This document shows positions 8,132 through 16,978 of a stretch of 62,580 nt of DNA, one piece after another. The first letter of the stretch is position 1. Each line of letters starts with the position of its first letter. The position numbers and the translations under genes were made by a program. Below the pieces are notes generated by a model. It made no database searches, was not told where the DNA came from, and worked only from the letters and a program-made list of their open reading frames with translations. This DNA is from Mollicutes bacterium Phil14 (GTDB taxonomy: Bacteria; Bacillota_I; Bacilli_A; ML615J-28; CAG-698): assembly GCA_001940985.1 (NCBI GenBank), contig MSHB01000014.1:5479-68058 (forward strand), in the 5' to 3' direction.

Positions 8132-11104
8132 TTACTTTTTATCCCTTTTAAACAAACAAATACCAATACCTAATACTACAATACCCGCAATTATTATTTT
8201 ATAAATCGAACTACTATTTTTATTTTTAACTATTTCAACATCTATTACAAGATCTGATATATTATTATTACTATCTCTTACGATATATTTAACTTTATAG
8301 TTTCCAGGTCTGTTTTTAATAATATTGCTTACTATTTCAACATTTTCTTCATTTGATTCAATAACTATATCTTCATTATCTTCAATAGTGATTAATGAAT
8401 ATAAATCAATTTCATCTTTAGAATTAAATTTATAACTAGTTTCAGAAGATTTTAGTTTAATTGTAGGAGTTCCACCTAAAATCATTTTCATAATACTTGA
8501 TTCATATTTAATTTTATCTTCTTCAGAAAGTTTTAAATATGTTAAATAAACTTCATTCTTCTCTTCAAAATTAATCCTAATATTATCTAATTCTTCTTCA
8601 TTTGTACTAGCAAAGTAGTTATCTATTGTAGCAAACAGTTCATCTTTTATTGTTGAATAAAGAACATCTTTTGTATTAAAATCTTTTTTATTTAATAGTT
8701 TTAATCCATCTATTGTAATTTCATATTCAATCAATTTATCTTTTACACTATATGCTTCAATTGGAGTATTATTTTTAGAAATACTTGAATATACCAAAAC
8801 ATATTCTGGTTTTTCTGTGTATATTACAACCTTATCTCCATACTCTAATGATATTTCAGTATTATCGAGTTTTAAATCACTAAAATAACCATTGCCTTTT
8901 ACTTCAAGGTTACTTATTATTTCACCATTTTTCTTTATAATTTTTACTGATACAAACACTTCATCAGGCTTATTTTTCCATACATCATTTTGATTTCCTA
9001 AGTTTGCTCCCCCTAAAGAAATTGAACCTTTTTTATAATCAGAGCTAAAATTTAAAGAATAACCTAAAGTAGGATAAATTCCTCTTATGAATATTTTAGT
9101 TGGATGAAGTAGGTCATCTATTTCTTTTTTGTAAGTATAAGTAAATGTATTATTATCTTCACCAACAACTAAAAAATGAGAACTTTCTTGTTTGTAACCA
9201 AATATATTTGGTATAACTATTTCATATAGTCCTATTTCTAAATCATCAAACACATTTTCTAAAGATGAAAGTTTTACTATTTTTAAAATTCTTCCATTTT
9301 TCCTTATAGCAAGTGTTTTCTTAAATAATTTGCCTTCATCATCTATTTCAAATTTGATTGTTGCTTTCTTCTTCGAAGCATATTTTTTTACTATATCTTC
9401 AGCAACTAATCCAAAACTTAAACTAATATTTTCTTTCTCCTTTAAAGTAGATAATTCATCTAAAGAAAGATAGTCATATGGCGTAACATATGTTGTTAAT
9501 TTATTTTTAAGTATCTCGCTTTCAACTTCGCTAGACACACTAAGACCCCACACTTTTAAGTAAGGGATTATATTTGCTTTATATTCCGAAGCAAAAAACT
9601 TTGCATAAATTTCACTAATTGTATACTTATCATTACCCAACTCACTTAATATTTTTCGGTAATACGAAAACATCTTAGCATATGTTTCTTCTTTTTCAAA
9701 ACTATCCAATAAATTTATTATAAAGTATAGTTTTTCACTAACATTAGTATATGTACCATCTTGATTGTGAAAGATGCTAGCAGAATTTAATCTTTTTTGA
9801 TTAAGATTTTCTTCAATCTTAGATAAAGATCCACCCATCCAATCATCTTGCTTTTTATATAAAGTTTTATCTATTTGAATATAGTGGGCTAAAACATTAT
9901 TACCAGTCTCACCTAAAGCAAGAGTTGCGCCACCACCAACGCCTCTACCGAAACTTCCTTGATAGCCATGAGCAATTTCGTGTAAACTTCCCCAACCATA
10001 TTGGAAAAACCCAACAATTGATGGACTGCATACAGCAATATGACTACCGGCATAATATGCCCCAGCACTAACTGCAGGATCGCAAATAGCCGTATATTTA
10101 GTACGATAATTTCTATCAGTGGCACATTCTGGAGTAAATGATAATCCAACCATTTTATCCATTCTATTTACTACTTCTAAATAATATTCTAACATTTTAT
10201 CTAAAGTTTCTACTTTAGTAATATTATCAATATCAGCTAATGGAACTACAAAAGTAATTGCCTCTCCTTCAACAACCGAAAAAGAATTTCCACTTTCTTC
10301 CCAACTTTGTTTAAAACTTGCTTCATTATCCAAATAATGATAATAATCTAATGCTTTAGCACTATCATCAAATTTTAACAAGAATGTATATACTGTATCT
10401 ATTTTTTCAACATTCAACCTAGGTGAAGTTATTAGCGGTACACTATCATAATAATTACCATCTTTAGCCTTGTTAAAAAGTTCATATTCAGTTTCATTCA
10501 CGCTACCATAAATAAAACTATTTTTAGCTCTTGTATTGTTAAAGAAAGTAATTTCATATTTTTTACTTAAATCATAATCTAGTGCTTTAATAGTTGCTTT
10601 GGCTCCACTTGGAAGATATATTCCAAGTATTTGTCTATCACCATTGTTACATCTTTCCATACCGGAAGTAGCCATATTTTCCATTTTTGGAATAGCATAA
10701 ACCGTTCTAACTATTTCACATTCTTTATTTCCTTTGTCCCTAACAATAACTGGAACTGTTATCTCAGTTTTATTTTTATGAGAATCAATAACAGAATATT
10801 TTATTTCATACTCACCAACTGCTTTTGGATTAACATTGTTATATACACATTCTATTAAATGAGTTAAATCACCATCTTCATAATCTTTAGCGAATATTCT
10901 AAACCTGCTATCTTTAATATCAAAAACATCAGTAACATTTTTGTCAATTGTTATTTTTGTTGCTCCATAATAAATAGGTTTATTTTTTTCACTATAAAAA
11001 GAAATAAAATCCTCATTTGCTTTTAATTCCTTATTTCCAAAGATAAAAAATAAACCAAAAACTATTACCATAAAAGTAATAAAACTAAAAATTTTTTTAC
11101 TCAT
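8132..11104 (-). CDS. Secreted, membrane-anchored M60-family (mucinase/enhancin-like) metalloprotease
   Basis: A 990-aa protein with an N-terminal signal/anchor segment (about residues 5-28), an Ig-like DUF5011-type domain (about 40-125), then a peptidase M60 domain. The zinc motif HEIAH is at residues 375-379, and E399 lies 19 residues downstream, fitting the HExxH(8-28)E pattern of M60. The C-terminal half is Ig-like beta domains and ends in a transmembrane helix (about 963-984) followed by Lys/Arg, so the enzyme is probably displayed on the cell surface. Characterised M60 proteins (for example BT4244 and SslE) cleave mucin-type O-glycoproteins, and substrate choice here is inferred from that. 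The gene follows the 429-aa gene by 19 nt and is probably co-transcribed from the promoter at 12445-12473. A GGAG site lies 9 nt before the ATG. Confidence 0.88.
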   Translation of the reverse strand: MSKKIFSFITFMVIVFGLFFIFGNKELKANEDFISFYSEKNKPIYYGATKITIDKNVTDVFDIKDSRFRIFAKDYEDGDLTHLIECVYNNVNPKAVGEYEIKYSVIDSHKNKTEITVPVIVRDKGNKECEIVRTVYAIPKMENMATSGMERCNNGDRQILGIYLPSGAKATIKALDYDLSKKYEITFFNNTRAKNSFIYGSVNETEYELFNKAKDGNYYDSVPLITSPRLNVEKIDTVYTFLLKFDDSAKALDYYHYLDNEASFKQSWEESGNSFSVVEGEAITFVVPLADIDNITKVETLDKMLEYYLEVVNRMDKMVGLSFTPECATDRNYRTKYTAICDPAVSAGAYYAGSHIAVCSPSIVGFFQYGWGSLHEIAHGYQGSFGRGVGGGATLALGETGNNVLAHYIQIDKTLYKKQDDWMGGSLSKIEENLNQKRLNSASIFHNQDGTYTNVSEKLYFIINLLDSFEKEETYAKMFSYYRKILSELGNDKYTISEIYAKFFASEYKANIIPYLKVWGLSVSSEVESEILKNKLTTYVTPYDYLSLDELSTLKEKENISLSFGLVAEDIVKKYASKKKATIKFEIDDEGKLFKKTLAIRKNGRILKIVKLSSLENVFDDLEIGLYEIVIPNIFGYKQESSHFLVVGEDNNTFTYTYKKEIDDLLHPTKIFIRGIYPTLGYSLNFSSDYKKGSISLGGANLGNQNDVWKNKPDEVFVSVKIIKKNGEIISNLEVKGNGYFSDLKLDNTEISLEYGDKVVIYTEKPEYVLVYSSISKNNTPIEAYSVKDKLIEYEITIDGLKLLNKKDFNTKDVLYSTIKDELFATIDNYFASTNEEELDNIRINFEEKNEVYLTYLKLSEEDKIKYESSIMKMILGGTPTIKLKSSETSYKFNSKDEIDLYSLITIEDNEDIVIESNEENVEIVSNIIKNRPGNYKVKYIVRDSNNNISDLVIDVEIVKNKNSSSIYKIIIAGIVVLGIGICLFKRDKK

Positions 11105-11123
11105 TCTCTACTTCTCCAAGCAT

Positions 11124-12413
11124 TTATTTTAAAAATATGCAATCATAATTTTTATATAGATAAGCGAATATTTCCTTAGCTGAAGGGGTTGCATTCTCCA
11201 TTGAATAATATTGTTCTAACATTGCTTTAGAAAGTTTTTCAAACAAAATACTTCCTTCAGTATTGCCACCCGCCCTATTTTTAAGACCATTTTTTAGGGT
11301 TACTAAATCTGTAGATATTTTGTCATCACAATTTAAAGCTGGATGTATTTCTAAAAATTCAGTTAATTCATTTTCATCAATTATCGTATTAATTTTATCC
11401 ATATCAATAACCATCAATGCTAAAACTTCCATTTTAGTATTATATGGTTCAAGCCCACAACCTAGGTAATATATCTTAGCAACTTTTCTTAATAATTTAT
11501 AGTCAATATCTTCTTTTAATAAATTGAAACTATTTAACTCTTTCATATGCAAGGTATTAAGTATTTCTTCACAAAATTCACGATAAATTGTATTAGACAT
11601 ATCTTTATCAAACTCTAATGAATTCTTATCTAATGAAGTCATTGGTTGATATGATCCTGCTGGTACAACATGAATTTTTTCTGGTGATTCAATTACTTTA
11701 TTTGTTCTTTGATGAATAAGAAAATAATCTTGTTTCAACTTGCTAGTTTTATTAACTTTAACATTTTTTAAAACCGTAAAACAATTAATTCCTATTCCAC
11801 AATACCTATTAGTTAAATCTAATATATCGATATCTAATTTTCTTTTTCTTTCTCTAGTTTCATACATTAATTCTAATACCCTACATGTATTTAAAAATGA
11901 ATAATAATCAGTTTCATATACTTTAAATTCAACTGAATCATTTACGCATTTAACTTCTGTTGCGGCATACAATCTACCATTAAATAATTGAGCTTGAGGT
12001 TTTACATATTGAATAAAGGATTGAGTAAAATCCAATTTCTTTTTTGGGAAAATCTTTAAAGTAGGAATTTCAATATTACTAGTATCAATTTTTTCAACTT
12101 TAACTTTTACATTTTTAAGTAATTCTAAATCATCAATACTTTTAATTTCTTTTTTACTAACCCAATCTTTACTAATTATAAGTCCATATGAAGGAGATAA
12201 TTTTTCTTTATATTCTTTTACATAATAATCAAAGTTTTCCTTTGTGCTATTACTTCTAACTTTGTTTATCTTTTCATTTCTATTAACAAAGGCAATTTTT
12301 TTCCTTTCACGACTATTTTGATATATATTTTTAGTCAACATAATTAAACCATAGATAATACTAGGTATTCCAATTATTTTTGTTATTAAATTAAGCCAAT
12401 CAACAAAATTCAT
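11124..12413 (-). CDS. Membrane-anchored protein of unknown function, possible divergent Nudix domain
   Basis: A 429-aa protein with one N-terminal transmembrane helix (about residues 8-27) and a long, probably cytoplasmic, soluble region. Residues 250-257 (VPAGSYQP) and 278-285 (REFCEEIL) resemble the glycine region and the REUxEE helix of Nudix hydrolases, but the canonical Gx5Ex7 spacing before REUxEE is not kept. The Nudix assignment is therefore tentative. It is the first gene of a likely two-gene operon with the M60 protease. I do not recognise a named family. Confidence 0.7.
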   Translation of the reverse strand: MNFVDWLNLITKIIGIPSIIYGLIMLTKNIYQNSRERKKIAFVNRNEKINKVRSNSTKENFDYYVKEYKEKLSPSYGLIISKDWVSKKEIKSIDDLELLKNVKVKVEKIDTSNIEIPTLKIFPKKKLDFTQSFIQYVKPQAQLFNGRLYAATEVKCVNDSVEFKVYETDYYSFLNTCRVLELMYETRERKRKLDIDILDLTNRYCGIGINCFTVLKNVKVNKTSKLKQDYFLIHQRTNKVIESPEKIHVVPAGSYQPMTSLDKNSLEFDKDMSNTIYREFCEEILNTLHMKELNSFNLLKEDIDYKLLRKVAKIYYLGCGLEPYNTKMEVLALMVIDMDKINTIIDENELTEFLEIHPALNCDDKISTDLVTLKNGLKNRAGGNTEGSILFEKLSKAMLEQYYSMENATPSAKEIFAYLYKNYDCIFLK

Positions 12414-12444
12414 ATATTCCTCACATTTATCATTTTATAATCAT

Positions 12445-12473
12445 ATTATACATTTTTTATTCACTTTTTGCAA
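12445..12473 (-). promoter_or_regulatory. Sigma-A promoter for the 429-aa gene and M60 operon
   Basis: On the minus strand there is TTGCAA (12468-12473), a 17-nt spacer and TATAAT (12445-12450). It lies between the stop of the LysR gene and the ATG at 12413, giving a leader of about 25 nt. Confidence 0.7.
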
Positions 12474-12486
12474 ACCTATTAACTTC

Positions 12487-13386
12487 TTACATGTTATTTT
12501 TTTGCATTTCATAATATATTCTAGCAATATCAGTAAGTATTCCTTGATGCTCAAAATCATGATGATAGAAAATATTTATTTCTCTAACCATACTTAAGTT
12601 TTCAACAGGTATAAGTTTAAATCTTTTTTCTTTCAAATCAAGACTACAAGCACTTTTAGAAAGAATTGAAACACCAAAGTCATTTTGCACTAATTCTTTG
12701 ATTGTTGAAATGTTATCTACTTCAAGAATAACATTGAATGAATCAAGAACTTCATTATTACTAGCTAAGTGGGATTCAAACAAACTTCTAGTTCCCGAAT
12801 TAGGTAGTCTTAATATTAGTTTTTCTTTTTTTAGGTCTGATAAAGTTGCAATAGTCTTTTTAGCCAATGGGTTTTTATTAGAAACTGCTAACATCAAACA
12901 GTCAGTATCTAATAGTATTGATTTAAAATCATTGTCTATCATTTTACCTTCAATGAAAGCTAAATCAATTTCATATGTCTTAAGCATACTATAAAGATTT
13001 TTTATAGTATCAGAAATTATTGTTATGTGTAAATCCTTTTTCTCATTGCAATATTTTGCAAAGACACTTGATATTATATTATTTTCTAATGAATGTGTAA
13101 CCCCAACAGTAAGGTGTTTTATCTGTTTTTTCTCATTTTTTATCGCTTCTTGAAGGTTTTGATACAATATCATCATTCTTTTAGCGTACTTTATGGTTAT
13201 CTCTCCTTCACTAGTAAGCTTTAACTCTTTTTCAGTTCTATTGAAAATCTTTATATTAAGCTCTTCTTCAAGTTGCTTAATATGCTGACTGACTGCAGGT
13301 TGCGTAAGTGATAGAGCTGCTGCCGCTTTTGTAAAACTTTTTAATTCATTTACCTTTAATAACGTTTCAATTTTCTGAGAAATCAT
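12487..13386 (-). CDS. LysR-family transcriptional regulator
   Basis: A 299-aa protein with an N-terminal winged HTH (about residues 2-60, including AAAALSLTQPAVSQHIKQLE) and a periplasmic-binding-like effector domain (about 90-295). The start at 13386 is chosen because AAGGAGG lies 8 nt upstream; a longer reading from 13434 would put this site inside the gene. It is transcribed divergently from the cation/proton antiporter at 13517, the usual arrangement for a LysR regulator and its target, so control of the antiporter is inferred. The effector is unknown. Confidence 0.92.
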   Translation of the reverse strand: MISQKIETLLKVNELKSFTKAAAALSLTQPAVSQHIKQLEEELNIKIFNRTEKELKLTSEGEITIKYAKRMMILYQNLQEAIKNEKKQIKHLTVGVTHSLENNIISSVFAKYCNEKKDLHITIISDTIKNLYSMLKTYEIDLAFIEGKMIDNDFKSILLDTDCLMLAVSNKNPLAKKTIATLSDLKKEKLILRLPNSGTRSLFESHLASNNEVLDSFNVILEVDNISTIKELVQNDFGVSILSKSACSLDLKEKRFKLIPVENLSMVREINIFYHHDFEHQGILTDIARIYYEMQKNNM

Positions 13387-13400
13387 GGTTTTTTCCTCCT

Positions 13401-13417
13401 TATAAGTTTTTCTTATA
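13401..13417. promoter_or_regulatory. Candidate LysR operator (TATAAG-N5-CTTATA)
   Basis: A perfect inverted repeat, TATAAG TTTTT CTTATA, sits just upstream of the LysR ribosome binding site in the divergent intergenic region. LysR-type ATAA-N7-TTAT-like sites have this form. It would fit autoregulation; binding is not shown. Confidence 0.4.
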
Positions 13418-13516
13418 GATGCGTTATAAAACATAATTTGATTTTATTAATATTTGTGCAATAATTATAACATAAAACAAACAACAAATCAATGAAAGGG
13501 TTTAAAGGTGTTATAT

Positions 13517-14830
13517 ATGTTTAATTTGTATACTTTTTTAGATAAGTTTTCTTTAGAAACAAAAATATTATTATCACTAGCTATAATACTCCTAGTGGGA
13601 TTTTTAATAACAAGAATAACTAAGTTATTAAAATTACCAAACGTTACTGCTTATATTATTGCTGGGGTATTAATAGGTCCAACAGTTTTTAATATTATCC
13701 CTACTGATATTGTAAATAGAATGGGATTCGTTAGTGACATCGCTTTAGCATTTATTGCTTTTGGCGTTGGTAAATTCTTTAAAAAAGATATTTTAAAACA
13801 GACAGGAATGGAAGTAATAATAATTACTATCTTTGAAACAGTTGTTGCTTTTATTTTAGTCACACTATCTATGCACTATATATTTAAAATAGACAAAGAT
13901 GGTTCATGGAGTTTCTCTTTGTTAATCGGTGCTATCGCTACTGCTACTGCTCCTGCAAGCACAATCATGACTATTAAGCAATACCATGCTAAAGGACATT
14001 TTGTAAATACTCTTTTACAAATAGTAGCTTTAGATGACGTAATTTGTTTGTTAATATTTAGTGTTGCTAGTGCTGTAACTTCTTCTAGTGGTGATGAAGC
14101 TTTAACATTTTTAGATATCGCCTTACCACTACTTTATAACCTTGGGGTAATCGTTTTAGGATTTGGACTAGGATTTGCATTAAATAAAATCCTTTCTCCA
14201 AAGAGAAGTAAAGATAATAGGTTAATTATTATTGTAGCGATGTTGTTAGGATTAAGTGGCCTTTGCGGAATACTTGGTATATCTCCACTTCTAGCTTGTA
14301 TGGTATTTGGTGCTACTTATATTAATGTAAGTTATGATAAAGAATTATACCATCAACTTGATAACTTCACTCCTCCTATCATGACTATTTTCTTTGTTCT
14401 TTCAGGAATGAAACTTAACATAGAATCATTAAAAACTGCAGGGCTAGTTGGAGTTGCATATTTCTTCATTAGAATTGTTGGTAAATATCTAGGAGCTTTC
14501 TTAGGTAGTGTAGTTGTAAAAGAAGATAAAGCTTTACAAAAATATCTTGGATTTGCTTTGATTCCACAAGCAGGTGTTTCTATTGGTCTTGCCTTTTTAG
14601 CAGAAAGAATGTTGCCTACTGAACTTGGTACTATTTTAGTAACTATAATTCTTTCATCAAGTGTTTTATATGAATTAATAGGCCCAGTTTGTGCAAAATA
14701 TGCTATATTTAAAACTTCTATTATCACTCCAGTACAACCTACACAAGAAGTCTACTCAACAGATGTTCCTAATTCTGGTGACTTAACTAGTGATAGTGAA
14801 CAAAGTAGTGATGAAGTGAAAGCTGCATAA
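13517..14830 (+). CDS. CPA2-family cation/proton antiporter (Kef/NapA-like)
   Basis: A 437-aa integral membrane protein with about 12 hydrophobic segments and the Na_H_exchanger fold. It includes the N-terminal KLPNVTAYIIAGVLIGP segment typical of CPA2 antiporters and an ALDDVICLLIF segment carrying the paired acidic residues of the transport site. There is no C-terminal TrkA/RCK domain; the protein ends in a short Ser/Asp-rich tail. Start: the frame opens at a GTG at 13508, but the ATG at 13517 has AAAGGTG 6 nt upstream and is preferred. It is monocistronic, with a strong terminator after it and a divergent LysR gene before it. The transported ion (Na+ or K+) cannot be told from sequence. 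Confidence 0.9.
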   Translation: MFNLYTFLDKFSLETKILLSLAIILLVGFLITRITKLLKLPNVTAYIIAGVLIGPTVFNIIPTDIVNRMGFVSDIALAFIAFGVGKFFKKDILKQTGMEVIIITIFETVVAFILVTLSMHYIFKIDKDGSWSFSLLIGAIATATAPASTIMTIKQYHAKGHFVNTLLQIVALDDVICLLIFSVASAVTSSSGDEALTFLDIALPLLYNLGVIVLGFGLGFALNKILSPKRSKDNRLIIIVAMLLGLSGLCGILGISPLLACMVFGATYINVSYDKELYHQLDNFTPPIMTIFFVLSGMKLNIESLKTAGLVGVAYFFIRIVGKYLGAFLGSVVVKEDKALQKYLGFALIPQAGVSIGLAFLAERMLPTELGTILVTIILSSSVLYELIGPVCAKYAIFKTSIITPVQPTQEVYSTDVPNSGDLTSDSEQSSDEVKAA

Positions 14831-14860
14831 AAGATTTAATAAATACATATAAAATAAATA

Positions 14861-14897
14861 AGACTATCAAATCATAAAAATTTGATAGTCTTTTTTT
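14861..14897 (+). terminator. Rho-independent terminator after the antiporter
   Basis: A 12-bp stem AGACTATCAAAT / ATTTGATAGTCT (14861-14872 and 14880-14891) with a 7-nt loop, followed by a T run. Confidence 0.9.
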
Positions 14898-14956
14898 AGT
14901 TATATAAATAATCAATTTTGCAAGTAAAAAAGACTTAAATTCATTAAGTCTCATTT

Positions 14957-15802
14957 TTAAATTTTTATATGTTTATAAACTTCACTTTTTGATATCTTGC
15001 GATCTTTAGCCACAAGTTTCATTGCTTCTTTTTCATCGTTTGTTATTTCATTATAATATTTAAAGTGCTCTAAAATTGTAAGTTCATTAAGTTCGGTTTG
15101 GAGTTTAGTATCTTTTGCTCCACTTACAACAATAACAATTTCACCTTTCAATTCTAAATCACTATTTACAATATCTTCTAAATTTCCACGAACGTATTCT
15201 TCAAATTTCTTAGTAAGTTCTCTAGCAATAGCTATTTCACGGTTACCAAAAACTTTTAGCATTACTTTTAAAGTCTCATTAATTCTATGAGGTGCCTCAT
15301 AGAAAATTATTGTTTGTTTAAAATCTCTTAGCAGTAAAAGTTCTTTTTCTTTTTGACTACATTTGTGATCTAAAAAACCATAGAAATAAAATTTATCGCA
15401 AGGGATACCTGAAGCAATTAGGGCTGTAAGGGAAGCACTAGCACCAGGCAAAGATATAACATCATAACCAGCATCCAAGACTTTTCTAGTTAGAAGATAC
15501 CCTGGATCACTAATACCAGGCAATCCAGCATCACTAACTAAAGCAATCTTCTTTCCACTTTGTAATATTGCTACTATTTCATCACTCTTGCTATCTTCAT
15601 TAAATATATGATAACTAGAAAGAGGTGTAGAAATATCAAAATGACTAAGCAAAACCTTAGTCACTCTTGTATCTTCACAAAAAATGATATCTACACTTTT
15701 CAAAGTCTCAATACTCCTATAAGTCATATCTAGAAAATTACCTATCGGAGTTGGGACTAAATAAAGAGTAGGTTTTTCTTCCTTTGTTCTCTGTATTCTC
15801 AT
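14957..15802 (-). CDS. rsmI: 16S rRNA (cytidine(1402)-2'-O)-methyltransferase
   Basis: A 281-aa SAM-dependent methyltransferase of the tetrapyrrole-methylase fold. It begins with LYLVPTPIGNFLDMTYR and carries CEDTR, the glycine-rich VSDAGLPGISDPG motif and LPGASA, all hallmarks of RsmI. It 2'-O-methylates C1402 in the 16S rRNA decoding centre. It overlaps the upstream TerB-like gene by 4 nt (ATGA), so the two are translationally coupled. It closes the tmk-holB-ricT-trmN6 block, the position of yabC in Bacillus. Confidence 0.96.
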   Translation of the reverse strand: MRIQRTKEEKPTLYLVPTPIGNFLDMTYRSIETLKSVDIIFCEDTRVTKVLLSHFDISTPLSSYHIFNEDSKSDEIVAILQSGKKIALVSDAGLPGISDPGYLLTRKVLDAGYDVISLPGASASLTALIASGIPCDKFYFYGFLDHKCSQKEKELLLLRDFKQTIIFYEAPHRINETLKVMLKVFGNREIAIARELTKKFEEYVRGNLEDIVNSDLELKGEIVIVVSGAKDTKLQTELNELTILEHFKYYNEITNDEKEAMKLVAKDRKISKSEVYKHIKI

Positions 15803-16203
15803 TCAGAAATAACTCTTTTAACCTTTTCTTTAATGTCGCGTTCTAAGTAAACAGCTTTAATTAGCTCATTCTTTTTCTTTTGAGATATATTGAAACCTTC
15901 TTGAATTTGAGCTATAACGATATGTTCTTCAACAGAATAAAATTCATCACTAAGTGAAGCACTTAATAAATTATAAAATACCAAGTTCTTTGTAGTTTGA
16001 GGTTTAGTAGAGAAAAACTCAATAAGTTTTTCAAGTTGTGTTGGGCTACTACGATATCTAAGTGCATCTTCACCCATTTCATATTTTAATCTGTCAATTA
16101 TCTTTTTCTCTGTTTCACTAGTTGGTCCATCAACTGAAATAACTTTAAGCAACAAGTCCATAAATCTGTGTTTTTCTTCTTTTGTTAATAAATTTAAAAG
16201 CAT
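15799..16203 (-). CDS. Small TerB-like helical protein of unknown function
   Basis: A 134-aa, all-helical, charged protein. The pattern of acidic ends (KVISVDGPTSETEKKII and YSVEEHIVIAQIQEGF) resembles TerB/DjlA-N-type folds, but the assignment is weak. The ATG at 16203 is chosen over a GTG at 16212 because AGAGGTGG lies 5 nt upstream. It sits where yabA/yazA lie in Bacillus between the tRNA methyltransferase and rsmI, and overlaps rsmI by 4 nt. No catalytic residues are visible. Confidence 0.75.
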   Translation of the reverse strand: MLLNLLTKEEKHRFMDLLLKVISVDGPTSETEKKIIDRLKYEMGEDALRYRSSPTQLEKLIEFFSTKPQTTKNLVFYNLLSASLSDEFYSVEEHIVIAQIQEGFNISQKKKNELIKAVYLERDIKEKVKRVISE

Positions 16204-16231
16204 ATCAGCCACCTCTTTTCAATTATGCTAT

Positions 16232-16978
16232 TCATTTAAAATTAAATATATTTTTCACTTCTTTAGTGTACTCGCCATTACTATCATAGACATATAATGG
16301 CTTCACTATTTTAACATCTGAAGCTTTATTTTTTCTAGCATGAATTAAAACTAATAGTGCATTTTCTTCATTTTCCTTAGAATAAATAAAGCGAATGTTT
16401 TTGATTCCAAACTTTTCATCTTGCAAAGTTGAAATAATATCAACTAATCTTTCTACCCTATGAACCATATAAAAACTACCGCCATCAACTAATAATTTTT
16501 TGGCTTCACTCACAATGTCAGCTAAAGTTATCAAAACTTCATGTCTTGCTATTGTTAAGTAATCATTTTTATTAATTCTACTTGTGTCTTTATATTTAAA
16601 ATATGGTGGATTAGAAACTACTATTTCAAATTTATTCGCACCTATTTTTTTATATATATCTTTTATATTATCATTTATAATAGTAATCTGATTTTCCAAA
16701 TTATTTAATTCAACACTTTTTCTAGCAAGTGCACAAACATCACTTTGAATATCTACCCCAAATATCTTTGCTCTTGTCTTTAAAGAAAGAAACAAAGGGA
16801 TTGGAGCATTACCAGTTCCTAAATCAACCACTAAATCAGTTTCTTTTGTTTTAGATGTATCTACAAAATCAGCCAATAACATTGAATCTAAAGAAAACCT
16901 CAGCATATCATCTCTTTGAATTATTTTTATTCTTTCATATCCTAATAATTCATGAACGTTTTCCATAGCATCTACCAT
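16232..16978 (-). CDS. trmN6: tRNA1(Val) (adenine(37)-N6)-methyltransferase-like protein (YabB/TrmN6 family)
   Basis: A 248-aa Rossmann-fold methyltransferase with SAM motif I VDLGTGNAPIPLFLS and the catalytic NPPYFK motif of N6-adenine methyltransferases. The N-terminal ERIKIIQRDDMLRFSLDSMLLADF segment is typical of the YfiC/YabB family. YfiC modifies A37 of tRNA1(Val) in E. coli; the same substrate is assumed here. The start at 16978 overlaps the ricT stop (TAATG). No strong ribosome binding site is seen, which suggests translational coupling. Confidence 0.9.
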   Translation of the reverse strand: MVDAMENVHELLGYERIKIIQRDDMLRFSLDSMLLADFVDTSKTKETDLVVDLGTGNAPIPLFLSLKTRAKIFGVDIQSDVCALARKSVELNNLENQITIINDNIKDIYKKIGANKFEIVVSNPPYFKYKDTSRINKNDYLTIARHEVLITLADIVSEAKKLLVDGGSFYMVHRVERLVDIISTLQDEKFGIKNIRFIYSKENEENALLVLIHARKNKASDVKIVKPLYVYDSNGEYTKEVKNIFNFK

